64,000 nt of DNA, from contig NZ_CP045293.1 in NCBI RefSeq assembly GCF_009363075.1, positions 5,677,501 through 5,741,500 on the forward strand, given 5' to 3'. The stretch is from Paenibacillus guangzhouensis (GTDB taxonomy: Bacteria > Bacillota > Bacilli > Paenibacillales > Paenibacillaceae). The position numbers were made by a program, and so were the translations under genes. Every line of letters starts with the position of its first letter. Within the stretch, counting starts at the first letter, position 1. Shown one piece after another: positions 18,172 to 26,140 of the stretch. The notes below the pieces were generated by a model. That model was not told the DNA's origin. It saw only the letters and a list, made by a program, of their open reading frames with translations, and made no database searches.

Positions 18172-19608
18172 ATGAAGTCGACTTGGAAAGGTACGAGAAT
18201 GGTAGTGATTCTAACGATCGTTGCATTGATGGTTCATTGGTTCATGCCTGCTTACACCTATGCCGCGGGACAATCATCAAGTCGGTATGATGTGGTTGTC
18301 ATTGGCAGTGAGATTCAAGGGGTGCTCTTGGCCAAATCCGCGCGGAGCCTCGGACTGAACGTGCTGATCCTTGATCCACGCCATAAGCCTGGCGGTGAAC
18401 TGGTTCAAGGGCAGATGATGGTCCTCGATGAGCCGAATGATAAGAAGAAGCGTAGTCTTGTTCAAGGGGAATTGAAGAATCTATATACCGGATACAAAGC
18501 AGGCACCATTCGATCCGTGGAGGAGATTACGCGGTATTATGAGAAGCTGCTTCGCGGGATTCCGATTCGCAGCGGTATTACGATCGAGTCGCTGAATATC
18601 GCGCCATCCCCATACAATAGCCAGCAGAAGTCCATCCAATCGCTGACATACAAGGCGAATGACGGGAAGACCTATACGATCGAATCGAATTATTGGGTGG
18701 AGAATACTGATCATAACGCATTGACAGGCCGACTGAATCTGAAGCGTATCCCAGGCATGGAGCAGATCTACAAGGGTAAGAAACCGGATTATATGGCCGC
18801 AACATTCATGCTGAAGTTCAAGAACGTGGATTGGAAGAAGCTGCACGCAGACATTCTCAAAGATTATCCGATAACTAACTTACAAGCTAAATATGGCCCT
18901 AATACATACGTTGATTGGAAATTCGGAACAGGATTCAGCAATGTCACGAGTAAATACAAGCCGCAGGATGCCCAGCTGCTCTTACGTGGGCTCAATATCA
19001 CCTACCAGAAGAACGGCGATGTCCTTATCAACTCCCTGCTCATCTTCGACGTAGATCCTGCCAATCCGAAATCGGTGGAGTCTGCTGTAGCGAAGGGGAA
19101 GGCCGAAGCGCCGCATATTCTGAAGTTCTTGCAGAAGAATATTCCTGGGTTCGCCAAGGCTGAGCTCAATGGCTATCCGGAATACCTCTATATCCGCGAT
19201 TACAATCGCTTCGAGACGGAATATGTGCTGCATGAGAGCGACGTGATGAACAGCCGTATGTTCTGGGACAACGTGAGCATTGGCGGCTATGGGATGGATC
19301 TGCAAGGGACGAAAGCGATACCGAAAGGCATTAATGTCGGCACTCCGGATCGCTATGGGATACCGCTGCGTTCCTTCGAGCTGGCTGATTATGAGAACGT
19401 CTTAGTCGTTGGCAAAAATATCGGCGCGACCATCAAAGCTTACGGCAGTGCGCGAATTGTCCCGAATACGGCTCTCGCTGCACAGACGATTGGTATCATC
19501 CTCGGTAAGGAATCGAAGCAGAAGCGCCTCAAGGCATTGACGGCAGCCGATTTCGATCGGATTCATCGCTATTTAGAGAAGGATTTCCGTATTAAACTTC
19601 AGAAGTAA
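18172..19608 (+). CDS. Exported FAD-dependent oxidoreductase (PF12831-like)
   Basis: 478 aa. Residues 1-32 look like a signal peptide (basic, hydrophobic VVILTIVALMVHWFMP, then YTYAAG). A Rossmann start follows, YDVVVIGSEIQGVLLAKSA with the acidic strand end LILDP, but the dinucleotide loop GxGxxG is degenerate (GSEIQG). The C-terminus NVLVVGKNIGATIKAYGSARIVPNTALAAQTIG is the FAD-closing motif common to PF12831 proteins. Substrate unknown. The gene stands alone just before the WYL regulator, with no clear terminator between them. Confidence 0.8.
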   Translation: MKSTWKGTRMVVILTIVALMVHWFMPAYTYAAGQSSSRYDVVVIGSEIQGVLLAKSARSLGLNVLILDPRHKPGGELVQGQMMVLDEPNDKKKRSLVQGELKNLYTGYKAGTIRSVEEITRYYEKLLRGIPIRSGITIESLNIAPSPYNSQQKSIQSLTYKANDGKTYTIESNYWVENTDHNALTGRLNLKRIPGMEQIYKGKKPDYMAATFMLKFKNVDWKKLHADILKDYPITNLQAKYGPNTYVDWKFGTGFSNVTSKYKPQDAQLLLRGLNITYQKNGDVLINSLLIFDVDPANPKSVESAVAKGKAEAPHILKFLQKNIPGFAKAELNGYPEYLYIRDYNRFETEYVLHESDVMNSRMFWDNVSIGGYGMDLQGTKAIPKGINVGTPDRYGIPLRSFELADYENVLVVGKNIGATIKAYGSARIVPNTALAAQTIGIILGKESKQKRLKALTAADFDRIHRYLEKDFRIKLQK

Positions 19609-19635
19609 AGGCTGCATGCAAGGGAGGGATATCCG

Positions 19636-20574
19636 GTGAAAATTGACCGATTGCTCGCGATGACGGTCCTTCTGCTGAATCGAGGACGCATTAGCGCGAA
19701 GGAGCTGGCTGAGCGGTTCGAGGTGTCGACCAAGACGATCTATCGCGATATGGATACGCTGTGCCAAGCAGGCATACCGATTGCCGCGTATCAAGGTACC
19801 TCGGGCGGCTTCGAGATGATGGAGCAGTTCACGATCTCCCGCCAGTTCCTGACGCTGCAAGAGATCAATTCCATCATTCTCGCCGTTCGCGGGGTGAATC
19901 AAGCTCTCGATGACAATACATATGATCATCTGTTGGAGAAGGTCAGCTCTTTGCTCAGTCAAGCGGATCGATTGCCGTCAGCCGGCACGTCCGACCCGTT
20001 GATCGTGGATCTGAACCCGTGGGGGCAAGGCCCAAGCACGCGCCATAAAGTGAATGTGATTCGGCACGCCATCGAGGAGCGCTGCGTTGTCAGCTTCCAT
20101 TACATGAATATGCATGGCGAAGAGAGTGAACGGGACGCTGAGCCGAGCGCGCTGATCCTGAAAGGCAATGTGTGGTATCTGCAAGCCTATTGCCGGCTGC
20201 GCAGCGAGTTCCGCGTCTTCCGGTTATCCCGTATTTATGATCTCGCGCTTCAATCGATGCGGTTCGATCGGCGCGAGGCACCATCGATGGAGGGTTACGT
20301 TTGGGATTCTTCCTGGAGTCGGGAAGAGGAGAAAGCCATCAAGTTGAGCTTCTCTCCGCAGGTGCGATACCGGGTGGAAGAGACCTTCGAACCCGGGCAA
20401 GTGCTGGTCGGTGCAGACGGTTCTGTGCGTGTGGAGGGAGATTTCAACGATGATGAATGGTTCTATGGTATGCTGTTGAGCTTCGGCCATCAAGTTCGCG
20501 TGGAGCAGCCGCCTGCTGTTGCGGCGGAAGTCGTTCGTCGAGCTAAGCAAATTATTGAGCAATATTCGAACTAG
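19636..20574 (+). CDS. WYL-domain transcriptional regulator (YafY type)
   Basis: 312 aa. Residues 1-60 are a helix-turn-helix (SAKELAERFEVSTKTIYRDMDTL). Residues 140-215 are the WYL domain (NVWYLQAYCRLRSEFRVFRLSRI), which binds nucleic-acid or small ligands, followed by a WCX tail. The start is GTG at 19636 with AGGGAGG 8 bases before. The GyrI-like gene follows on the same strand 67 bp downstream, a pairing common in Firmicutes, where a YafY regulator and an effector-binding protein are neighbours. Target genes unknown. Confidence 0.92.
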   Translation: MKIDRLLAMTVLLLNRGRISAKELAERFEVSTKTIYRDMDTLCQAGIPIAAYQGTSGGFEMMEQFTISRQFLTLQEINSIILAVRGVNQALDDNTYDHLLEKVSSLLSQADRLPSAGTSDPLIVDLNPWGQGPSTRHKVNVIRHAIEERCVVSFHYMNMHGEESERDAEPSALILKGNVWYLQAYCRLRSEFRVFRLSRIYDLALQSMRFDRREAPSMEGYVWDSSWSREEEKAIKLSFSPQVRYRVEETFEPGQVLVGADGSVRVEGDFNDDEWFYGMLLSFGHQVRVEQPPAVAAEVVRRAKQIIEQYSN

Positions 20575-20641
20575 ACAGATAGCTGTCCAATTTCCCCGGA
20601 TACAATGAGGATATTAACCGATGGAAATGAGGAAATGTAAC

Positions 20642-21127
20642 ATGAAAGAACCTATTGTAACCCAGCGCCCTGCCTTCGATCTGATCGGAATCAGCGCACG
20701 AACGACGAACGCAGCCGAGGCGGGACCGGAAGGTGTTATTCCGAAGCTGTGGGAGACCTACTTCCAATCGTCCATCTTGTCGCAGATGGAAGCGAAAAAT
20801 TCGGATCTTCTCTACTCACTCTATACGGACTACGAAAGTGATGCTTCTGGTGCGTATACCGTGATGCTTGGTCATGAGAAAGGGGATGGAGCGCCGCCTT
20901 TACCAGAGGGATTGACCGAGTTCCATGTCCCTGCTGCAAAATATATGGTGTTCACGACGGAACCGGGTCCATTCCATGTGGTCGTACCTGCAGCTTGGCA
21001 AGAGATATGGGCTTTCTTCCAGAATTCTTCGCTTCAGCGAACGTATACCGGTGATTTCGAGCTGTATCCTACCGCGCAGTTTGATCCGAATCATGCGGTA
21101 GTCGACATCTATATTGCCATTCAATAA
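20642..21127 (+). CDS. GyrI-like small-molecule-binding protein
   Basis: 161 aa, a stand-alone AraC-effector/GyrI-like domain that usually binds hydrophobic cations or drugs. The pattern FDLIGISARTTN, a central GLTEFHVPAAKYMVFTTEPG, and AWQEIWAFFQN...FELYPTAQFDPNHAVVDIYIAI with the family's conserved Glu are visible. The start at 20642 has GAGGA 8 bases upstream; the upstream ATG at 20621 lacks one. It probably forms a unit with the WYL regulator. Confidence 0.85.
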   Translation: MKEPIVTQRPAFDLIGISARTTNAAEAGPEGVIPKLWETYFQSSILSQMEAKNSDLLYSLYTDYESDASGAYTVMLGHEKGDGAPPLPEGLTEFHVPAAKYMVFTTEPGPFHVVVPAAWQEIWAFFQNSSLQRTYTGDFELYPTAQFDPNHAVVDIYIAIQ

Positions 21128-21135
21128 AAAGTTCG

Positions 21136-21171
21136 AGGGATGACCTGATCATGCAGGGCATCCCTTCTTCG
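21136..21171. terminator. Hairpin between convergent GyrI-like and clamp genes
   Basis: AGGGATG and CATCCCT arms with an inner CCTG/CAGG stem. An A-run on one side and a T-rich stretch on the other let it serve both genes. Confidence 0.75.
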
Positions 21172-21174
21172 TTG

Positions 21175-22311
21175 TTAGGCGCCATGCGTTCGTACAGGCG
21201 TGAGAATGTAGATCGCCTTGGAAGCCGCTTCTTGCTCTAGTGGTTCGATTCGAATGGGGCTCCATTTGCCCTGGAATGTCAGACACACGTCCCTGCTCAC
21301 CATCGTCCGCAGAATATCACGCATATATTTGCTGTTGAAGGCGATCCGGATATCTTCCCCTTGCTGCAACTTTGCTTCCCACTGTTCGTTCACATCGCCG
21401 ACTTGCTCTGTACTGGAGAACAAATTCACATGGGTCTCCGCGGTTTCTAAGCGGACGATATGCCCATCCCCCGCTAGTATGGAGACGCGGTCAAGCGCGT
21501 GAAGCAGATCCTCCGTCTGCACGACGAGCCTTGTTGTATGCGCGGCAAAGGCATTCGGATCAATGGCTGGATAAGTCCCTTCGATCAAGGCGGTATAGAA
21601 AGAAAGCTGGTTCGTGCGGAACAGCACTTGGCGGCTGCCGATCTGAATATCCACGGGGGATTCATCATCGGTGAGGATTCGGGACAACTCCATTAAGCTG
21701 CGTCCTGGGAGGATGATCGGATGGATCGCAGCCGCATCGATATCGTCGATATTCGTGAGCAGCGAAGCGAAGCGGACCCCGTCTGTAGCCAGCAATTGGA
21801 GCTGGTTCGCATGACGATCCCACGCCATGGATACCCCTGTGAGTACGGGCCGTTGTTCAGAGGGGGAGACGGCGAAGGCTACTTGTTGAACCATCTTCAG
21901 CAATTGCGACGAGGACAACCGAAGAGTCAGATCAGGGCTCACGTCAGGCACCTCGGGAAAATCGCCGGCTTCCATGCCGGCTAGCCGATATGTTGCCCGT
22001 TCGGAACGCACGGTAAGCAGGAGCGGATCGATGAGTTCGAGCGTTAGTGTGCCAGATGGGAGCTTGCGGACAATATCGAACAGATATTTGGCAGGCACGA
22101 CGATACGGCCAATTTGCTGGATGTGCAGCAGTTCTTCTTGTAGGGAGAGTTCCACTTGAATCGTCATCTTCGAGTCGCTGGCACGCAGGTGCAGTCCTTG
22201 AGGCAGAGCCAAGATCAATAGTCCGGATAGGATCGGCATAGATGGCGATATGGTTCGAATGACCTGACCAAGGGCGAGAAGCAGGTGATCGCGCGTCGTC
22301 TTAATCTTCAT
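21175..22311 (-). CDS. DNA polymerase III beta subunit (sliding clamp) paralogue
   Basis: 378 aa, the length of DnaN, with three clamp subdomains. Recognisable stretches are MKIKTTRDHLLLALGQVIRTIS at the start, IVVPAKYLFDIVRKLP in domain I, ATDGVRFA in domain II (DnaN consensus ATDxxRL) and a C-terminal IYILTPVRT, where DnaN usually ends in xxxMPMR. The sequence is clearly diverged and the gene lies far from any dnaA, recF or gyrB, so it is a second clamp, not the replication gene. Its ATG at 22311 (GAGGATCC before it) overlaps the RHH gene by 11 bases, so the two are coupled. Role unknown; repair or plasmid-derived origin are options. Confidence 0.85.
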   Translation of the reverse strand: MKIKTTRDHLLLALGQVIRTISPSMPILSGLLILALPQGLHLRASDSKMTIQVELSLQEELLHIQQIGRIVVPAKYLFDIVRKLPSGTLTLELIDPLLLTVRSERATYRLAGMEAGDFPEVPDVSPDLTLRLSSSQLLKMVQQVAFAVSPSEQRPVLTGVSMAWDRHANQLQLLATDGVRFASLLTNIDDIDAAAIHPIILPGRSLMELSRILTDDESPVDIQIGSRQVLFRTNQLSFYTALIEGTYPAIDPNAFAAHTTRLVVQTEDLLHALDRVSILAGDGHIVRLETAETHVNLFSSTEQVGDVNEQWEAKLQQGEDIRIAFNSKYMRDILRTMVSRDVCLTFQGKWSPIRIEPLEQEAASKAIYILTPVRTHGA

Positions 22312-22573
22312 GTGGATCCTCGCCCTGTCGGCCAGTACCTGCAATGTTATAGGTCATGATGATCTCCCGGATCAGCTCGGAACGAGAGATTTTCTTCGAT
22401 TGGCATATCGCTTCGAGGTCATCCCAGAGCGGTTCAGGTAGTGTTAGTGAGATTTTCTTCGTCAGACCAATCCCTTTTCGTCCTGCTCCTTCTCTCGCAC
22501 CGCCTTTGCCAAATGTGATATGCAATTGTCCTTCCTCACGCGGTATACCGACTTTGACTTGCTGCCTAGGCAA
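22301..22573 (-). CDS. Ribbon-helix-helix DNA-binding protein
   Basis: About 90 aa. The C-terminal half fits a CopG-type ribbon-helix-helix: KKISLTLPEPLWDDLEAICQSKKISRSELIREIIMTY. The N-terminal part has a glycine- and basic-rich stretch (GKGGAREGAGRKG). The start is taken as TTG at 22573, with GGAG 10 bases before it. A GTG at 22582 is in frame but sits only 1 base from that site. It overlaps the clamp gene by 11 bases. It may regulate the operon or bind DNA alongside the clamp; both are inference. Confidence 0.8.
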   Translation of the reverse strand: MPRQQVKVGIPREEGQLHITFGKGGAREGAGRKGIGLTKKISLTLPEPLWDDLEAICQSKKISRSELIREIIMTYNIAGTGRQGEDPHED

Positions 22574-22805
22574 TAGATTCACGCTCCAATGGTTGAATAT
22601 GAATAAGGTTACTTAATTCAAAGAGTATGGTACATCCAATATATCACATAAAAATGGAAATGTCTGCAATGAAATGGAATTGCATGTGGAGTTAAGGAAA
22701 TTCAGTCGTACATCTTAAGCTAATCTTTAGCTGCTAGCGGTTTACAGGCTTGGACGGGGCTTGTAAAATTTGAAGAAGTATGTCGAATTGCAAAGGGTTG
22801 AACGT

Positions 22806-24122
22806 ATGAAACACAGCAGGATTTACTTCAAAATGAGGTTGTTCTATTTCGTTATCGTCTCGTGTGCGGTCGTTGGCGCCTTAATCAGTGCCAGACTGTA
22901 CCTTTCATATTTTGCTACGAACAAGTCTTCTGAAGTGGCGCTCGCGAAGCAGTATCTGGCCATTGCGGAAGATATGAGGAACGAACTTGATCTCATGCTA
23001 ATTGAAGAGTATCGCAAGAGTCTCGGACCAGAAGAGCATAAGAAAATTAAAGCCTACCTCGAAGAGTATCGCCAGCATATTCATGCGAGGTACGTCTACA
23101 TCCTCATGCTGGATGAGAGCGATGTATCGAAGGTATTAATCTCGTCGGTCCCATTAGGTGCAGTAGAACTGCCTATCGGCGCTCCATGTACGGTACCACC
23201 CGAGCAGGTGAATCAAGCGAAACGGGGACAGTCCTACTATACAGGCATTATGCAAGTAGACGACGGCGGCGTGAAAGAATCGTATTTATCCGTCGGTGTG
23301 CCTTTGCTTCGTGCGGATGGATCGGTCCTTGGTGTCATTGGTATTGATATTGGTGCGCAGGATTTAGAATATGCCAAAGATGAAGTCATGCGTGGAAATC
23401 CATTTATTTTCGGAATCGACGTCTTATTTGCGTTAACGCTGCTCATAGCGATTTTTATGCTGAATAAGTGGTATCGATTGCGCCTTCGCCGGAGTTTGCA
23501 AGAATCTGAACAGCTCTATATATCGGAGCTAGGCAAAGCGATCGGCACGATCAAATCCAGCCGACACGATATGTTGAATCATTTCCAGGTCATTAGTGGT
23601 CTGCTCCAGATGAATTATGTGGACCAAGCCCAGGAATATTTGCGGAATCTGAGTATCGAGACGAAGGTACTGGACTGGACGGTGCGGATTAAGAATCCGA
23701 TTCTGATGGTCTTGTTCCAGAGCAAGTGGGAGCTCGCGAAGTCGCGCGGTATTCATATGGAATTCGATGCCGATCAAGATACGTACCGTCTGGTGGAATC
23801 GATGGATCTGGTGAAGATTTTCTCGAATTTATTGGATAATGCGATTGAAGCATTGGAATTGTATGAGGGGGAGCTGCCGAAGCTGATCCATGTGACCTGC
23901 CGCAACGATGGGGAGAAATATGTATTTGCTGTCCAGAACCCGGCGGAGCTGACGGCAGGCGAACAGAAGAATTTCTTCCAATATGGCTATACCACCAAAG
24001 AATGCGCGCAGCATCTGCATGGGAACGGCTTACTGATCGTCATGAATACGGTGGAGAAATACAAGGGAAGTATTCATTTGACGTATGAAGATGGCCAGGT
24101 ATTGATCCAAATTAAGATCTAA
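22806..24122 (+). CDS. Orphan sensor histidine kinase with Spo0B-type dimerisation domain
   Basis: 438 aa from the ATG at 22806 (AAAGGG 9 bases upstream; a TTG at 22770 is also in frame). A membrane helix lies at residues 12-32, an extracytoplasmic PAS/Cache-like sensor from 35 to 200, and a second helix near 205-225. A Spo0B_a-type helix pair follows with the phosphoacceptor in SSRHDMLNHFQVISGLLQM, then a GHKL ATPase with NLLDNAIEALE (N box) and a degenerate G box in HGNGLLIVMNTVEKY. This is the DcuS/CitA/AgrC-like class. No response regulator adjoins it. Confidence 0.88.
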   Translation: MKHSRIYFKMRLFYFVIVSCAVVGALISARLYLSYFATNKSSEVALAKQYLAIAEDMRNELDLMLIEEYRKSLGPEEHKKIKAYLEEYRQHIHARYVYILMLDESDVSKVLISSVPLGAVELPIGAPCTVPPEQVNQAKRGQSYYTGIMQVDDGGVKESYLSVGVPLLRADGSVLGVIGIDIGAQDLEYAKDEVMRGNPFIFGIDVLFALTLLIAIFMLNKWYRLRLRRSLQESEQLYISELGKAIGTIKSSRHDMLNHFQVISGLLQMNYVDQAQEYLRNLSIETKVLDWTVRIKNPILMVLFQSKWELAKSRGIHMEFDADQDTYRLVESMDLVKIFSNLLDNAIEALELYEGELPKLIHVTCRNDGEKYVFAVQNPAELTAGEQKNFFQYGYTTKECAQHLHGNGLLIVMNTVEKYKGSIHLTYEDGQVLIQIKI

Positions 24123-24192
24123 GTATTTTCAATCTATCGAAATTCTTGGTATCATACAAATAAATGAATCTACAGCAAAGGGATGAAAGAAG

Positions 24193-25260
24193 ATGTTAGA
24201 CGCAATCAAGATCGAGCGCACAACCTCGCCAAAGGCAAGACCGCAAGACGATCAGCTCGGATTCGGTAAATATTTCACAGATCATATGTTCATCATGGAT
24301 TATGATGCGGCCAAAGGATGGTACGATCCACGCGTCGTTCCCTATCAACCAATCACACTCGACCCAGCAGCGAAGGTATTCCACTATGGACAGACGGTAT
24401 TTGAGGGATTGAAGGCTTACCGCACGAAAGATGGAAGAATTCTGTTGTTCCGTCCGACGAGCAATTTCAAGCGTCTGAACAAATCGAATGACCGCCTCAG
24501 CATCCCGGCACTCGATGAAGAGCTTGCGCTGCAAGCACTCAAGACGCTAATTGAGGTAGATTTAGATTGGATTCCTCATGCAGAAGGGACTTCCCTCTAC
24601 ATTCGTCCGTTCATTATCGCGACGGAGGGATCGCTTGGTGTTGCGCCGTCGCGTCAATACAAATTCATGATCATCCTCTCGCCAGTAGGCTCGTATTATG
24701 CGGAAGGCATTAACCCTGTCAGCATTCACGTGGAATCGGAATATGTCCGTGCGGTTGCAGGCGGCGTAGGGAATGCGAAGACAGCAGGGAACTATGCAGC
24801 AGGATTGAAAGCGCAGGAAGGCGCGACAGCGCTAGGGTATTCGCAAGTGCTATGGCTTGACGGCGTGCATCGGAAATACATCGAAGAGGTTGGCAGCATG
24901 AACGTGTTCTTCCGAATCGGTGACCAAGTCATTACGCCAGCGATTAACGGCAGTATCCTGGAAGGGATCACACGCGATACAGTTCTCGAGCTCTTGAGAC
25001 ACTGGAATGTCTCTGTAGAAGAGCGCCGGATTTCGATCGACGAGTTGGTTGAAGCGCACAAGAATGGTTCACTCATCGAAGCATTTGGGACAGGTACGGC
25101 GGCGGTCATCTCCCCGATTGGTTCCTTGCATTGGGATGGAGAGAAGCTTGTGATCGGCGATGGTGTGACAGGCGAGCTATCCAAGAAGATCTACGATGCG
25201 CTCACAGGTATTCAGAAGGGCGAGCTCGAGGATCCGTTCGGCTGGACAATACAGTTGTAA
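24193..25260 (+). CDS. ilvE: Branched-chain amino acid aminotransferase
   Basis: 355 aa, the class IIb length for BCAT. It moves the amino group between glutamate and the keto acids of Leu, Ile and Val, with PLP. The PLP lysine lies in GVGNAKTAGNYAAGL (about Lys198), and YIEEVGSMNVFF and FGTGTAAVISPIG are the substrate and phosphate loops. FHYGQTVFEGLKAYR is typical of IlvE. A possible sigma-A promoter (TTTCAA, 17 bases, TATCAT) lies near 24127-24155. The leader of about 70 bases is too short for a T-box. A small conserved gene follows 28 bp after it. Confidence 0.95.
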   Translation: MLDAIKIERTTSPKARPQDDQLGFGKYFTDHMFIMDYDAAKGWYDPRVVPYQPITLDPAAKVFHYGQTVFEGLKAYRTKDGRILLFRPTSNFKRLNKSNDRLSIPALDEELALQALKTLIEVDLDWIPHAEGTSLYIRPFIIATEGSLGVAPSRQYKFMIILSPVGSYYAEGINPVSIHVESEYVRAVAGGVGNAKTAGNYAAGLKAQEGATALGYSQVLWLDGVHRKYIEEVGSMNVFFRIGDQVITPAINGSILEGITRDTVLELLRHWNVSVEERRISIDELVEAHKNGSLIEAFGTGTAAVISPIGSLHWDGEKLVIGDGVTGELSKKIYDALTGIQKGELEDPFGWTIQL

Positions 25261-25288
25261 GATTGAATGGCTTGAAGGAGACGACACG

Positions 25289-25564
25289 ATGAGCAAAGTA
25301 AATGAGCAAGAATTGATTCAATATATTACAAGCAAGTCCAAGATTGATCCGAAAGGGATCGGCGTCGTGCTGAAACATGCGCAGAAATTCATCAGTACCG
25401 CCAAACCGAATGCGCGCGGCGAGGTGGATATTGATAGCGACGACCTCGTGGACTACGTGATGAGCCGTCCGGATGTGAAGCTGAATGAACTTCAGGTGGA
25501 GACGATCTTGGATCTCGAGATGGACTACTTGATGGAGAAGGGGCTCGCGGGGTACGAGGACTAA
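25289..25564 (+). CDS. Small conserved acidic protein of unknown function
   Basis: 91 aa from the ATG at 25289, which has GAAGGAG 9 bases upstream. I do not recognise a named family. It is acidic and helical by pattern, with ELIQYITSKSKIDPKGIGVVLKHAQKFI near the start, DSDDLVDYVMSRPDVKLNELQVETILDLE in the middle and an acidic end, and no membrane segment. It follows ilvE by 28 bp and shares its terminator, so it is probably cotranscribed. Confidence 0.75.
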   Translation: MSKVNEQELIQYITSKSKIDPKGIGVVLKHAQKFISTAKPNARGEVDIDSDDLVDYVMSRPDVKLNELQVETILDLEMDYLMEKGLAGYED

Positions 25565-25612
25565 GCTCAATCGAGTGAACGATATAGGCGCTCCCGATGG
25601 TGGGAGTAGAGA

Positions 25613-25639
25613 AGGGCGGCCTGATGGGCCGCCCTTTTT
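25613..25639 (+). terminator. Rho-independent terminator of the ilvE unit
   Basis: AGGGCGGC and GCCGCCCT arms around CTGATGG are followed by TTTTT, about 50 bp after the small gene. Confidence 0.95.
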
Positions 25640-26064
25640 GTGCTGGCAGGTTAGGGAGCGAGTGATGCGAGGTGTGGAACTCTGTCGTGCGGGGACGGGG
25701 GGGGTAATCGATGTTACTGGGGTGGGAGAGACGTATGGGTGATCCACAGCTGATGCCCAGTTCTCGAGTCGATCTTCGGCCCTGGCAGGATACGCGCAAC
25801 CGATGCCGCTACCGTCGGTAATCGCTGACACCGGTGGCCTAACGAATCGAGGTAACGCTATTGTCCGGAAAAATGGGGACGGCACATGCTAACGAACTGA
25901 GAATACGCTAATGTGCTCTTTTGGAACTCGAAAGGGCGGAAATTGGCGGAATAGCGCTATGTGAGTTCGTTAGAATCTGAGATCGGTCGATTTGAAGTAA
26001 ATAAGTGTTGCTGGGTTCGTTAGAAATGTTCACGTTCTGGACACCATTGAATCCAAAACATTTC
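25640..26064. other. 425-bp intergenic stretch holding a nested repeat
   Basis: No supported gene. Frames open here on the minus strand overlap the convincing gene at 25289 or lack a ribosome site. The first 200 bp are GC-rich with a G8 run near 25696. The second half holds the nested inverted repeat listed separately, and the end leads into the Fur-controlled promoter of the reductase gene. Confidence 0.6.
25839..26023. repeat. Nested inverted repeat with CTAACGAA ends
   Basis: Two copies of CTAACGAA begin at 25839 and 25889, and two of its complement TTCGTTAG end at 25973 and 26023. The inner pair extends to CTAACGAACT/AGTTCGTTAG over 85 bp. Inside are related GCTA/TAGC-rich pieces (ACGCTAATGTG, TAGCGCTATGTG). 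The arrangement looks like one palindromic intergenic element inserted in, or grown from, another. Elements of this style occur in Paenibacillus genomes as I recall, but I cannot check the copy number. Confidence 0.75.
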
Positions 26065-26118
26065 TTGAAATATTTGGTGATTCAGTGTATATTCTCATTG
26101 AGAATGATAATCATTATA
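26065..26118 (+). promoter_or_regulatory. Sigma-A promoter with overlapping Fur box
   Basis: TTGAAA, 17 bases, TATATT (26065-26093) is a strong promoter. At 26100-26118 lies GAGAATGATAATCATTATA, close to the Fur consensus GATAATGATAATCATTATC, covering the expected transcription start. Repression of the reductase gene by Fur with iron is the natural reading. Confidence 0.88.
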
Positions 26119-26140
26119 CATAAGGTGAGGTGTTGGCGCA

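Noticed and set aside
21175-22573. Beta-clamp gene as a sign of the replication origin
   Set aside because: No dnaA, recF or gyrB and no cluster of DnaA boxes was found; the clamp is diverged and paired with an RHH gene.
22301-22573. RHH and clamp pair as a toxin-antitoxin module
   Set aside because: The partner is a full-length clamp, not a small toxin.
25202-25885. 227-aa frame on the minus strand
   Set aside because: It is opposite the convincing gene at 25289, covers a clear terminator, and has low-complexity Pro/Arg/Ser composition.
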